Shown piece by piece: positions 1-23,229 of a stretch of DNA of 64,000 bases. The stretch's first letter is position 1. The number at the start of each line of letters is the position of its first letter. The notes under the pieces are model-generated. The model saw only the letters and a program-made list of their open reading frames with translations. It was not told where the DNA came from and searched no databases. The DNA comes from Mya arenaria (lineage: Eukaryota > Mollusca > Bivalvia > Myida > Myidae). The stretch covers positions 26,578,167 to 26,642,166 of the forward strand of contig NC_069135.1 of the NCBI RefSeq assembly GCF_026914265.1, written 5' to 3'. The position numbers and the translations under genes are program-made.

Positions 1-1528
1 ATGTAAAGAAAAATATTTCGGACAATGTATTTCGGATATTTTATAAATGATAGATTATTGATATTTTGTACATGATGCTGAGTTTGAATTAGCATATATT
101 TGATAATGTAGAACATTATAGTCATACTATTGAACATTTTAATCATAATTATATTATAATATATTATTAAACAGCAGCTTTAATATTTTGAAGATCTGCG
201 GATAGATCTGCTTAACATATATATGCCTAACAATGCAATCATCTTGAACAACATCAGGTTAGGTAATACTCAAAGTGATAGTCTCAATTTTGATACAGTT
301 TTGTGTATGCTTGTTTTTTGAACATTTGCTATAAAAATGTTTCATCAAAATACAAAATGATGTTTATTTTTGATGTTTCATAAAAATCTGGATGTGCCAA
401 AACTTGCATTAAGTTAAGTTAGTTGCTTCATTTCTAAAACAAAGAACTTTTTTTTCTACTTATCGCTCGTCAGCATGGACCTATAAACCATGGATTGGCA
501 ACTCTCATCTGTGTTAATGCGATAATCTCAAACTCACGCGTGCAGCGGGATTTCATTCTGAGATCTTACCATGTGGTCTTTTTCGAGACTTCCTACATTG
601 GCTGAATATATACATGTAGGAAAACATTAATTAAAATTTACTCAAATGCGCGGTACTTTCATTTGAGTTGATAATAGTCCAATTGAATCTGATTAAAATC
701 ACAGTTAATAATTATAATTAAATCTATAATGAACAAGGCATTATTAGCAGAGTTGGCGGAAATAACTGAAGATCGCCGTTAATCACCGATCAGAGATTCG
801 GCTGAATTTTCCAATATTTGCAGAGCGCACGCTAAGAATTGTGGGTAAATTATTATTTCTTATCGTTTCTCCGATATGGGGCAGTTGCCAGTCCATAGTT
901 TATATGTCCGTGTCGTCAAGAAACTACTTTCTGAATAAACGTAACTCGCTCAGTCTTGGGACTTTATTTACCAAAGTCCATACTCAGTCTCACTAACAGG
1001 ACATTATTTTGCACATGTGTCATGACCCTGTTTTAAGATTTCCTTTATCTTAAGATTAAACTTAAGAACTGAAATAGAGTACACATACATGTACAGCAAT
1101 ACCGTACAAACTTATTGTACTGAAATGCAGCTTAAAGTTTATCAAAACATCAGTGTGATAAGCCTAAACATCATGAAATACATTTTACCAAAGATAGACA
1201 TTTCTTTGACTCAAGACAAACTTGACATAATTATTTTCCCCAATAACTTTAAAAGTATTAAGCAAAGTTGATACAATTTTGTGTGAGTACTCAGGCAATG
1301 CTGATTCAATTGTTGATCAGTTGATCAAGAATTCATTTAGTATTTTATTCATGGAAGGCAAAACAAAAATTGAACTACTCATCTCATCATTGACATTGAC
1401 TGTCACTGACTCCATTCAATTGACATTGTTTAATTACTGTTTTATTTAAAAACATGATGGTAGTTGCGAATGATATAAATACTGTTAGAAAGTTGGATGA
1501 AATTATACATTTCTGTTTTAATTTACAG
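1..1528. other. 5' flank or first intron of CCDC77
   Basis: No coding exon can be supported here. The CCDC77 exon at 1529 starts in mid-codon, so at least one short coding exon lies upstream, either in this stretch or before the window. I could not identify it from splice signals. The stretch is AT-rich. It holds a diverged inverted repeat: the strand around 470-505 (core ATGGACCTATAAACCATGG) pairs with the reverse complement of about 880-920. Short open frames at 1089-1271 and 1497-1715 are chance or exon extensions. Confidence 0.5.
463..932. repeat. diverged inverted repeat
   Basis: The sequence near 470-505 reads ATGGACCTATAAACCATGG then TTGGCAACT. The reverse complement of roughly 880-920 reads closely the same (ACGGACATATAAACTATGG then ACTGGCAACT). 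Flanking bases are weaker matches. This looks like the two arms of an old inverted-repeat element about 0.45 kb long. No target duplication was recognised and the family is unknown. Confidence 0.4.
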
Positions 1529-11304
<9,776 letters not shown>

Positions 11305-11549
11305 GGATTGTAAACTTGTATATTGATATATCTGTTGAAATATTCATTCCATTTTGAAAGATATTTTTCCTCTCATCCACAGAAAATGCACAGTGATTCA
11401 GTCATATTTCAGTAGTAACTTAAATCATTTTAATGCTAACTGTACCAGTTTGAAATGGTAAATGTTGTATCATAACCGGTAGTTTTACCATTATATGAAA
11501 TATTTAATCTTGAAAATGGGAGTCCTTTCTTATCAGCATTAGGTACATG

Positions 11550-11555
11550 AATAAA
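11550..11555 (+). terminator. possible poly(A) signal of CCDC77
   Basis: An AATAAA hexamer lies about 245 bp after the CCDC77 stop codon, in AT-rich sequence that looks like a 3' UTR. Other AATAAA hexamers lie further on, so this choice rests on distance only. Confidence 0.4.
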
Positions 11556-14400
11556 AAGTGAAGATTATTTTCTATGAAATATTGATAACATAACTTTTCT
11601 TACAAATTTAACACCATTTTGTTAGGTACATGTTTATCGCAGAAACAAAATAACTGTACTTTTGAATGTATTCTGTAGTGTTATATATAAAATATATCAA
11701 ACGTTGTTTATCAACCAGTTACCAATTTTATGATGGATAATATGCAGCTATACTCCCCAGCATATGATTTAAATTAGTTGTTTGTCCAGTGTACTCAACA
11801 CTGATTAAGCAATTTTACCTAATCATTGTCACCCCCAGCCAACATGCTCGACCCCGATCCCCCATGCATATTAATTACCCAAGCGTATTATCTACAGTTA
11901 AATTTGGTAATGAAGATATTCTCAATACGACTCGTTTTGAGTATCCTTTATTTTGCTATATTTTGTTGTCTAGTTGTGTTTGATTGTAATCTAAATCAAG
12001 CATTTGCTCTGAAATCCATCACTAGGCTGCAGTAAATAAATAGTTTATTTGATTGTTATGTACAACCAGCATTCCCCCTGCAATTCATCTCTAGGCAAGA
12101 ATAAATTGATAGTTTATTAAGCGTTTCATGACTGAAGTCCAAAAATAGAGCTTAAGATTAAAACAAAAAACAACAACAAAAACTTGCCTACCCACCAACA
12201 CCTTGATATCAAATTAGGACGGCAACAATCAAACTCTTAATATATTGTGGCCTTAAACCTTTTCTTTCAGTCACACCTGTTAATTACACCCAACAAAAAG
12301 TCTAATTACTCTTAACGTGAATTTAATTGAATTAAATCAATTTTAAATTAAGAAATTTTGTTCAATGTTAGAAGTGTTTATATAATTCATCACATCAGGT
12401 GATCATTTCGAAAAAATTGTGACTGCTTTTGTTATTCTCCAATAAATGAAGAAAGCGTTCAGGTGTGCTTTTTTCCAGTACATGAAAACTTGTCTGAATT
12501 TGAAACATTTTACAAACATGATTTAAGTTATCAAAAAAGAGAGGAATGAATCTTACTGAAAAAACTTTTGAGAGAGAAAAAAGCAACTGACAGGTTTATT
12601 AATCTTACTATTAATTTTAGATTTAGTACAAACAGATTTTGTGTATAATGATTTATTGCCAGGTAGCTTTAACCACAACAATGACAACAGTTTGAAGTAG
12701 TCACACACGTTTTTATGTTTCTCGTATCTGTATTTAGTCCATTATTTATGACAATTCTGTGATAGATTTTGTAGATAGAGGTGTATGTATTTTGTACTAG
12801 AAATAAATCCTGAAAAACTATGTTTGTTGCCTTTTTGAAATACAACGACATGTATCAAGTTCAAAATCTCTTTAAATTCAAGATAAATGGCATTTGTTAG
12901 TATAAAAAAGTCAACACAAACAAAATGCATAATTATAGTATTATGTCATCCCTGGTTAAACACAGGTTTTCAAGCAGACGCTATTGCGCTATTGTACCGG
13001 TAATATTTTTCTACTCTTTGTAAAATACCTACTTTCCCTACCTTTTTGAGGATTGCGTTCTAAAATGCCCTCAGAATGGCCAAGAATGCAGAAAATGGGC
13101 AATTGATGAAAAAAAGTTTGGTGTGTGTGTTGAGGGGGAAGGGCAGGCGGGGGGGGGGGTGTAATTGGGCCAGTTCAACAATTAAAACTTCTTCGGAACC
13201 CTGTACTGAATGTGCATCAAAACTGCGGACCCTGTTCAATTGTCATTTATTTGCTTCAAACGGTTAGTGAATATGCACTTTTGGCTCTAAAAATCTCTAC
13301 TTTTAACTAAAATAATGTTCAGTTCTTGTTCACATGAAACATTGTTTAGTGGACATCATTGTATTTTGTCTTATGAGAAAGCAGTATTTCTCAAGATTTC
13401 AAATACATTCATTAAGTAAGTCAGCAGTCAGCTTTTGGCGCAGTGTTAGTTTAAAAAGTTGCTGGCTCATCAAGTAGACCGTTTATAACAATAAAATGCA
13501 GTCCACTAAAAAGTTGTATCTTGTTAGTTTAAACAATAATTCTTTAATAACTTCTGTGAAGAAAGTTAAATCAACTCGTGCTAAGTCACTCTCGTTGACC
13601 CGATGTTGTGCAAGAGTGTAGTCTTGTGTTGTGGGGAAAACTGGTGAAAATAAACTTGTTGGGCTTTGTGACCACCAACCAAACTCGCATGCGTCCAAGC
13701 TGAGAATCGAACCCGGGCCTGTCAATATTGCACAAAATAATTGGTTTTGCGACTGCGTTGCACCAAACCATTTATATTTGTAACTACACAAATAACCTTC
13801 AACTATTACAAAATGTAGAAACATTTGACTTAGGGCGTGTAAACCCCTAAACAGGATGCAAAAACGCCTTATCCAAGAAAGGGTGGTGATCTAAATCACA
13901 TGAAATAAATGATTATTATTACGTTAGTTGAAAATACTAAAATAATCAACTTCTTCATCTTAATGAAACGAGAATTGTCTATGAAAGTAAATCCCACCTT
14001 AAATGATCTCGGTTTATATAGAGGGTAAAAATAAATTCACACTCGTATGGTTTCGCGTCAATTCAAATGAACATTTATTTTATATCATTCATCAAAAATA
14101 ATGTGTGCCTAATATGCAATGCATTAGATGAAAAGAAATGGTTAATCAAGGGCGTTTGCAAAAGGTTTAAATGCGCACAATATTGGTCGATGCCAATTTT
14201 TTTTTTTTTTTAATGCTTTATTATTTTTAGCTCATATGACTTAACGACGTGGCCACAAAATTCTGTTTAAACACCAAACATCACAATGTTCTTTTAATAT
14301 GAACACAAAACGTAACACATCAAAATTAAAAAACATTTATTTTCTAATTAACCTAGTGTGCGCCTTCATAAGGCCAACTGTACAAGCATTCGCTGTTTTA
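11556..14400. other. intergenic, AT-rich, no gene seen
   Basis: No open frame here has splice signals or recognisable protein similarity. A short poly-G run lies near 13149-13159, and one dispersed repeat copy (13587-13770) is annotated separately. The open frames of 60-113 codons are scattered on both strands and look random. Confidence 0.6.
13587..13770 (-). repeat. SINE-like dispersed repeat, family C copy 2
   Basis: It shares the block around GTGTTGTGGGGAAAACTGG with 10949-11062. On the minus strand it contains GGCCCGGGTTCGATTC, a good tRNA B-box, so a tRNA-derived SINE on the minus strand is likely. The A-box half was not clearly seen. Confidence 0.5.
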
Positions 14401-14875
14401 AAGGCGTTTTTGTTGATACCAAACCAGTTTCAGTTTTGGTGTCAATGGTTTCAGCAGTTTCGAACTCGGTTTTGATAGTTTGGCTTGAAGTAACAAATGC
14501 ATGGTTTTGTGTACAGTTTAAACAACATGGCGGAGCTACTGCATGTAGCCATTATGTTCAATTATAAATATAACCTTTATCATTTAGCTCATTTGCCCAT
14601 TGTAAGGCATTGTTATCAAAGGGATTGAGTTTCAACAAACGTGGTTGTTCACTTTCCGCCATGTTGGTTTCAAAGTAAACTAGTTTTCGGATGGAACGAA
14701 CCGATGAAACCGCCTCCGGTAGGGGTTTCAATAGTTTCGAAAACCGATTTCGGTTTTCGTTAAAAAAACACGATAAAACTGGTTTTGGTTTTTATTTGAA
14801 ACTGTAACAACAAATGCACAGTTCGTGAACCCGAAATAAAACCGAAACCATTTTATAACCAACAAAAGCGCCCTT
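14401..14875. mobile_element. inverted-repeat element (MITE), hAT-like ends
   Basis: The left end is AAGGCGTTTTTGTTGATACC. The right end is CAACAAAAGCGCCCTT, whose complement is AAGGGCGCTTTTGTTG. The inner sequence is full of CGGTTTTGG-type motifs, with partial palindromy extending beyond the ends. There is no transposase frame, so the element is non-autonomous. A hAT origin is only a guess; an 8-bp target duplication was not clear. Confidence 0.6.
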
Positions 14876-17365
14876 AATATTAAGTCTAAAACAGCTTAGG
14901 TGTGTAGATATTTACTGCAACAATCAGAATGGCGCCGGTATTTATAACACATTTTAAGTCATTTCCTAACTTAAGTCATTTACCCCTCTATTATCATATG
15001 GTATAGTAACTTTAAAAGTACCGGTATTATCTGAAATACTTTATTTTATGAAACTACATACTAAGCAAACAACTAAGTGCTTATTAGTGCACGAACAAAG
15101 TTGAACAGGTTCCAATGTAATTGACACGCGTATACCAATTCATTTCAATGATATTCAATATCTTCTCTAAAACAAAGGCCCAGTAAAACCTAGTTTTGAT
15201 CTTTGACCTACTTATTTTCTATAAACGGACGGGTGTGCCAATTAATATTTACCTTCTTGTGTAAAACAATCCCATTGATTATAAGCGCAATGCGTTTTCG
15301 ATTTTAAAACAAAAGGAACATGAAATAATAAAACAATGGTAAGTTCGTTTGCTATTAATTTATTCTTCTTAATGAAGATCCTTTAAAGTTAATATTTTAT
15401 GCTTTGAATAATAAATAATTGTTAAGTTATAATATAATTTATTATATATAAAAAAACATTCAAATCTTTTATGAGAGTTCAAAATGTATTAATAAGCATT
15501 GGGGTACCGCCTCTTTTTATGGTCAAGTGAGTGTTCTTACAAGTTGTTAACTGGTAGCATGTTTGCTTCTTGGTACGTCTCGTCCGTACTCTAGTTGATT
15601 CAGTCCAGGTAAATATAATTTTAGTCGTGCATAAGGACCTATTATTATTATTTGCGATGTAACATACATTGATAGAAGTACATATAATTGTTCCTTAAAT
15701 AAGATGATGCTTCGTATTGCACTTAATACAACTTATATTGACCTCTATTGGCGCCGCTGAGATTTGCTGTATCCAGGGCGGTCTAAGACGGACCCGGCGC
15801 GTTCCCCTCTAAACTTGTTCAAGTTTACTTTTTATTTCAGTATCAGAGACACAATGTTAAGGGAATGCAATTCAATGCCATATTTCTGACTAAAATGGCT
15901 AAATATGTCCTTTGAAACGATTTAAAGACCTAATCAACTAATTAAAACCAAGTAGTGTTCTCATTGTAAATGAGGGGTAGGAGCATGCTTTCTTACCAGA
16001 GGAGATTGGTTTAGCCCCACCTCTGACGCCAAATCCTGTCGCCGTCCCTGACATCAACAATGTGTGCGATGTCAACAAGTCTGTTGTGTATTTACGTCAA
16101 CAGATTAAAATATAACCATGCAGTACAGCTAGTGATAGTGAATAATGTTAACGATTTAAATCCAAAGTTCATACCAGTACGCCTGTAATTATCGTTTTAC
16201 CTCGACGTTTACAATACCCTCCTCGATTTGTGACGAACTTGGAGTGAGTTATTAATTGTAATGACACCAGGTGTGTGCATTTTATGCTTCTAATTTCTTT
16301 CGAGAACATGTCTATCTTCCTTACTAAAGCTGGCGTTACGTGTTGTGTGGCGGCCGTACACCGTACGTCGACCACACTGCAGTGTTTTTCTCACTCTGTA
16401 TCATTTTGTGTACATAGGTTCACAGCGTTGCACTCAACAGTGGTCAATAGGAACGTTGTTACAGAAATTATTTACATCAATTTAAGGCTAGAACCATTTG
16501 AACTATAGATCTTGTCATTCACATATCTTCGACACACGTAATGTCTTAATCAACTTATGAACTTTATGAAAAGTTCATTCAATTTAGCAACAAAGCGTAA
16601 AGGTAATAACAATAGTAGTTTAAAAGTGTACTAGGTGCACTGTAAGAAAAAATACTGCATTCACGTTTAATAACCGGACAGCGATGATAAGTGCAACGTT
16701 CAACTCCATTTATTTAATATAACTGGACATTTTTGGGGGGTTTAATATTCAAAAACACGCACTAATTTAATGTTATATTGCAAACATATTTATTTATTAT
16801 AAATGATGGTAATTAGACAAACAAAAATAGTTCTTTGAGTCCACTTTACATCTCAAAAAAAGGAAAGGTAGGCAGGCATAAAAAAAAATATATTTCATTT
16901 TTTTTAAATTGAAAACCGGGGTTTCTGTACCAAGCCGATCTATATCAGCGTAAATCACTATTGTAATAAAAGCTTATGTGTAAAATGATCAATTAAAACT
17001 TCTTTAGAAAATTACGAAAAAAATACTTTAATGGCAAAAAGTGTAGGGTCTGGAGAAAAAATATGGCCGATCGGGTTAATGTTACGAAACATTTTTTACG
17101 CCTAATAAAGCATAAAACTCAGACCTTCAATATTTAAATGAAATGGAACCTGTGTTTGATTTTGTATCGTAAAAAGACAAAACCACCTGTTGTAATAATT
17201 ATCAATATTTTATCATAACTTACTTAGGCCGCTTCAAATAATATAACTTTAAAAATAAATTAATGACCAGCTTGAATGGAATTTTTTTTTAGGTATAAAC
17301 GAATGGCTATAAAATCTACGGTTGCAATGAGGTGACATCCGCAACACTTTATTTATATTGTGGCT
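14876..17365. other. intergenic, one MITE remnant, no gene seen
   Basis: AT-rich sequence without convincing coding potential. The segment 15766-16050 looks like a diverged family D element (annotated separately). The 77-codon frame at 16275-16508 has no recognisable feature. Confidence 0.55.
15766..16050. mobile_element. family D MITE, diverged copy
   Basis: The left part, TATCCAGGGCG followed by AAGTTTACTTTTTATTTCAG, matches the elements at 19711-19976 and 55172-55416. The right end is poorly preserved, so the limit is approximate. Confidence 0.5.
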
Positions 17366-18986
17366 ACAACATAGTATTAAATAGTAAAACTTAGTAAATA
17401 GTTGCTTCAACTTAGTTACATGTGGCCACACCTTAGTAAATTGTGGCCTCAACTTAGTTACATGTGGCCACAACTTAGTAAATTGTGGCCTCAACTTAGT
17501 TACATGTGGCCACAACTTAGTAAATTGTGGCCTCAACTTAGTTACATGTGGCCTCAACTTAGTTACTTGTGGCCACAACTTTGTAAATTGTGGCCTCAAC
17601 TTAGTTACATGTGGCCACAACTTTGTAAATTATTGCCACAACTTAATTACATGTGGCCACAACTTTGTAAATTATTGCCACAACTTAGTTACTTGTGGCC
17701 ACAACTTTGTAAATTGTGGCCTCAACTTAGTTACTTGTGGCCACAACTGTGTAAATTATTGCCACAACTTAGTTACATGTGGCCACAACTTAGTAAATAG
17801 TTGCTTCAACTTAGTTACATGTGGCCACAACTTTGTAAATTATTGCCACAACTTAGTTACTTGAGGCCACAACTTTGTAAATTGTGGCCTCAACTTAGTT
17901 ACTTGTGGCCACAACTTAGTAAATTGTGGCCTCAACTTAGTTACTTGTGGCCACAACTTTGTAAATTATTGCCACAACTTAGTTACATGTGGCCACAACT
18001 TAGTAAATAGTTGCTTCAACTTAGTTACATGTGGCCACAACTTAGTAAATTGTGGCCTCAACTTAGTTACATGTGGTCACAACTTAGTAAATAGTGGCTT
18101 CAACTTAGTTACATGTGGCAACAACTTAGTTACATGTGGCCACAACTTAGTAAATAGTGGCTTCAACTTAGTTACATGTGGCCACAACTTAGTAAATTGT
18201 GGCCTCAACTTAGTTACTTGTGGCCACTGTTATGTTATGAAGAACATATGGCTGGCTGGCCTTATCATACAAGGTGAACTATAAATAGCGGGAGGAATTA
18301 ATTCATTGCCGTATAATGTTACAGCCACAACTTTGTAAATTATTGCCACAACTTAGTAACTTGATGCCACAACTTAGTAAATTGTGGCCTCAACTTAGTT
18401 ACTTGTGGCCACAACTTTGTAAATTATTGCCACAACTTAGTTACATGTGGCCACAACTTAGTAAATAGTTGCTTCAACTTAGTTACATGTGGCCACAACT
18501 TAGTAAATTGTGGCCTCAACTTAGTTACTTGTGGCCACAACTTTGTAAATTATTGCCACAACTTAGTTACATGTGGCCACAACTTAGTAAATAGTTGCTT
18601 CAACTTAGTTACATGTGGCCACAACTTAGTAAATTGTGGCCTCAACTTAGTTACATGTGGTCATAACTTAGTAAATAGTGGCTTCAACTTAGTTACATGT
18701 GGCAACAACTTAGTTACATGTGGCCACAACTTAGTAAATAGTGGCTTCAACTTAGTTACATGTGGCCACAACTTAGTAAATTGTGGCCTCAATTTAGTTA
18801 CTTTTGGCCACTGTTATGTTATGAAGAACATATGGCTGGCTGGCCTTATCATACAAGGTGAACTATAAATAGCGGGAGGAATTAATTCATTGCCGTATAA
18901 TGTTACAGCCACAACTTTGTAAATTATTGCCACAACTTAGTAACTTGATGCCACAACTTAGTAAGTTCTGGCCACAACTTAGTAAC
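17366..18986. repeat. 21-bp satellite with 42-bp dimers and a 584-bp higher-order unit
   Basis: The basic unit is 21 bp, such as CAACTTAGTTACATGTGGCCA, alternating with CAACTTAGTAAATTGTGGCCT to give 42-bp dimers. A third variant has TTATTGCCA. The array is interrupted by a roughly 98-bp non-repeat segment at 18227-18324, and the same segment recurs at 18811-18908. The offset is 584 bp, and the repeats before it follow the same order, so a 584-bp block was itself duplicated. The units are multiples of 3 and poor in stops, so long frames appear on both strands (132 and 69 codons plus, 123 minus). These are not genes: they read as simple heptapeptide repeats and lack splice or start context. Confidence 0.95.
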
Positions 18987-21204
18987 ATAAACATCATCAA
19001 TATACTGCATTGTCTTTAATATAAAATGAAACAAAAATCAAAAGTATTCTAATGGTTATGTGATGGTTCAGATTATAATAGTATATAATTTTACTAGGTG
19101 AACTGATTTATAATGACTCATATGAGCCCCTGTCATCAAGCCACTGTGGTCAGGACAGACACGTAGAAAACAAACACACATTAAGGTCGCATGTACAGAC
19201 TTTTGTAACAACACTCATTCAAACATTTAATATTAATATATAAAAAATTGCTAAAATGCGATTTCCAACACACAATTTACTTCCAGAAAACATAAGTCTA
19301 GCACAGAAGATGCGACAGAATAGGTTGGTGTCTAACAATGAGGAACTCCTTTATTGATAAAGATGATGTAATGTTGATGTCTTTTAACATTGTGTCTCGT
19401 TGAATATCTTTCTGGCATGTACCTTTATAACAAATTATTGTTTTAATTGCCTTCTTGGTTAGTCTTTGTAGATAACAAATATAGTTAGTATTGTGTTTAT
19501 GCAGATCGAGGAACCAAACGCCGAAACTCCAAGTGCTGATGCCATAGATGAAGAAAAGAAATGTAGGTGTTGCACCTCCGTCCAAGATCTTGAATTTGTA
19601 TGTGTGCATGTATGTGCGCATGTGCTTTTATATTCAAAATAACATCGAACACCATCCTTAACACTGAGTAAAGTAAAGTTCTTAAATGAGCTAAATATCA
19701 AGTACCTCTAGCGGTTCTGGGGCGCGCTACCGGCGCAATTAATCGTCCAAGTTTACTTTTTATTTCAATATAGGATAAGGAAAGTAATAAAATACGCCCC
19801 AAATGCACCATTAAGGACCAGAAACTGTTAAAATGCTCTTGTGGAGGAACCCATACCCCAATGCATACACTTTAATTAAACAAAATAAATTTCGTATCTG
19901 AGGGAGGGGCGCAAGTAAAAGGGTACATCCCTAAGTTACGCCCCCTCTAACATCGAACCCTGGATCCGCCCCTGCGCACTGCCCTTCTTTATAACACTCC
20001 CAGATAATTATGTTAGTAATTTAAATTATGTTAATATTACGTCAAATAAACTATAACTTACCCGCAATACATTTTTTACTGGTTGGATTAATTCGATTAT
20101 AATGATATTATACGTATTTAAACCAGCAACAGATATGAGGCATATCTGATTTGGCTAAATCGTTTTACAAAATTTTCAAATCGAATATCGAAAATAGTGA
20201 CTTTGACTTTGACAGGATAAAGTTTTATTTCTTCTCAATACATGAGCAAAACCTAACATAAAGCGCCACAAAGAAGTCGCAAAGGGTTGTGATTATTTGA
20301 TATTTTTATTACAAATTGAAAAACTATTTCCTGGTTAGTTATCATTTGTGTTTTATGCTCATGAATTATTGATGCATCATCTGTGAGATATTATATTATG
20401 ACCTTTAATTTTGCAATGATATTTGTCATATTTTTTATATTTAAAATTTGACACAGTGTGCAGCTAACCCAGAAACACACTTTCTTTTGAAATATTTCAT
20501 GGTCTGCTTAACACTTTAATGATATATTTTTTACACTTAAACAATTCGACATGGTATACCATTACCCCTGAACATTCCTGAGGCTGTGGTTGCGGACACT
20601 GACGTCATTACGCTCAAACGACACTGCAGTATTTTCTAATGATCTTGAAAGCCATCTTATCACGTTTTCTTCCTGAATTCAGATATCCAATCCATCATTT
20701 AGCCATACTTTTCATGATATTAACTGTTGATGCCCGATAATATTGATATGATTTTCAAGGGATTCGGCTTATGATGATGATAAAATCAAGAACAAATGTC
20801 CAACTGATCTCATATATAGATTCTTCATAACTTTATGGCAGTTTTGTTCTTTAATTATTCATTCAAAGCTTCCTAGCACTGGCATAAGTATTAGTGTTCG
20901 TTTAAGAGGTACTACTAAGTCTTAATACAGTCATTTAACAATCACCATCGTCCGATACCCACGTGCAAACCGTCGTACCGGAAATATATAATACCCGTGA
21001 GTATCCGATGATGGGTAATCACTTTATACTCTCAAATACTAGTAGGTTACATGTATTGACGGTACCCCCGATATTGATGCAGTAATGTGTTTTACTTTTG
21101 AGTAATTTAATGATTGTTTTTAGTCTTCATTCCTTGTGCTGGAATACATAATCACTGTTTATCTTTGGTGCTGGGCTTATCCGTTTAGTATTCACTGTAT
21201 CATA
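18987..21204. other. intergenic or 5' region of the calmodulin-like gene
   Basis: The first exon of the calmodulin-like gene should be here or shortly before, but I could not place it. One family D MITE (19711-19976) is present. The 107-codon minus frame at 19298-19621 has no recognisable domain. Confidence 0.5.
19711..19976. mobile_element. family D MITE (GGATCC-type ends)
   Basis: It runs from a GGCGCGCTACCGGCGC-rich left end to CCCTGGATCCGCCCCTG at the right. It shares AATCGTCCAAGTTTACTTTT and TTTCAATATAGGA with the copy at 55172-55416. The GC-rich ends, AT-rich middle and absence of a protein mark it as non-autonomous. Confidence 0.65.
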
Positions 21205-21275
21205 TATATTATCATTATTATTATCATTATCATTGTTGTTGTTGTTGTTTTTGTTGTTGTTGTTATTTTTATCAA

Positions 21276-21331
<56 letters not shown>
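21205..21331. repeat. (ATT)n microsatellite with TTG interruptions
   Basis: Trinucleotide run (ATT/TTG/ATC) of about 125 bp, just upstream of the first recognised exon of the calmodulin-like gene. It produces a spurious isoleucine/valine-rich open frame at 21136-21342. Confidence 0.95.
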
Positions 21332-21333
<2 letters not shown>

Positions 21334-21419
21334 ACCAACTAAAATAAAGATAATTAGGTTATTTAATAAATCATAATGGTCTTTAACCTATGTTTTGATT
21401 TGAGCCTTGAACATCTCAG

Positions 21420-23195
21420 ATCTACCATACGTCTGGCACCTCCTCGAAGGCGATGAGTTTGGAAGTTTGCCGTCCCGACAGATTGGACGGGTGATGAGAG
21501 CCTTCGGGAAAAACCCTTCAGAACAAGACATACAATACCTGAAATACGAACAGAAGATCGACGGTAGGAAATTTTGATGTTCTGTGTTATGTATAATAAG
21601 AACATTCAGTAACAGACCCTTGTGTATGTAAAAGGGTAAGTCAGGTCCGAAACGGGATTTGTATTAAAGGTTTATTCTGTTCAACAACTATGATTCTTGA
21701 AATACATGAATATAATGCAGTGAATGTTATTTGCTGACTACTAGCTGGTAGGCGGAGCTTATCAGATCATGCAGAGCATATCAGAGACCACTACAGGAAA
21801 GACTCGACATTTATTTATATTTTCCAAAGTGATACTTCAAATAGCCCAGAAGCGTCATAACAAGGAACATTTTTATTTGATGGACGAGTCGTAGCATTTG
21901 CATTTAGGTTTCGACATTCTTTTTTACATGAAGTAATTTTGTTTCTTTAAACTTTTCCGTTTCAGACGATCAGAATCTTTTGTACAACGAGTTTGTCACC
22001 TTGCATCGCGCCTGCGCAACGGGAGTTGATTCAAAAGAGAGGTTGATGGATGCTTTTAAAGTTTTTGACAAGGAAAACAAAGGAAAGATGAAACCCGATG
22101 ACCTCAGGTAACAAAGACTTACAGTTATTTGCCAATCATACGGTAAATGGCTGTTTTTTACAGTAATGTGAAAACCGCTAAAAGTTTATATGAATACACT
22201 CGATTCTGTATCCTTGTTAAAACATGTGAGAGATCACGAGGAAGTGTTCCTGGTAGAAATCGATTCCGGTCCGCTTATGCTAAAGGCCGGACACATTCGC
22301 TGCCTCGTCGTCCATTCGGAACTCCTCGGCCATTTTTTCAAAAACAACCTCGGATGTATGCCGGTACATTTGTTGAAGTAGTCCGTATTTTTTTGAATAA
22401 AAGCATTAATTAAATGTAGTGTTTAAGAGTTGTATTCATTGCTCTCAGTTTAAATTGATTGCCAGTGAAGTGTATTATTGCAAACATAATTACGATTCCC
22501 AAGAGTTAAGTCATAAATTTTAACTACTAAATAAGATTACTACGCGATCTATTTGCAGCGGACTTAAACGTACCACTTTTTAAGTATGAAACCGTCCATA
22601 TACATCCGAGGTTGTTTTTGAAAAAATGGCCGAGAAGCTCCGAATGCCTCGTCGTCATCAGTCATATTTGGTCGATTCCAACGACTGTACTGAAGTCATT
22701 GAATGTCCTTTACTTAGCATTATGAAAATGGCAGAAGTATGTGTGATCATTCTGCTACATTAATGAATAGCATGCTTATTTAAATGGATATGTTATCCAT
22801 TAACCCTATCAGCACAATGTTTCTAAAATGTTTGAGTAAAATATATCTTGTTGTATGTTTTTGATAGGTCACATTAGCGTTTTCATTACTTTTTCTTTCT
22901 TTTTTAAACCAGAGATATTTTGACACGCTTGGGTGAGCCGCTCTCAAATACGGAAGTAGATAAGATGCTTCAGCTGGCAATCTTTGATAGAAACGGAAGC
23001 ATTAATTATAAAGGTATATAAAGGTGTATATAAGTAAGGGGTGGCAGAATTGTTGTATCAACAGTTAAGAAAAACCCCAGGTCGGTTGCATTGTACAGAA
23101 GTTGAGTTTGTACAACATTTGCAAATTGACCTACTCACGCTTGATTGATTGATAAACTGACTGACTGATTGCTTGACTGATTAATTGATTGATTC

Positions 23196-23229
<34 letters not shown>

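Noticed and set aside
17249..18010. Heptapeptide-repeat proteins on both strands
   Set aside because: Satellite by-product: the 21-bp unit is a multiple of 3 and lacks stops; no splice or start context.
22147..22413. Short frames in the calmodulin-like gene's intron
   Set aside because: They run through the end of a Mutator-like MITE and match no protein.
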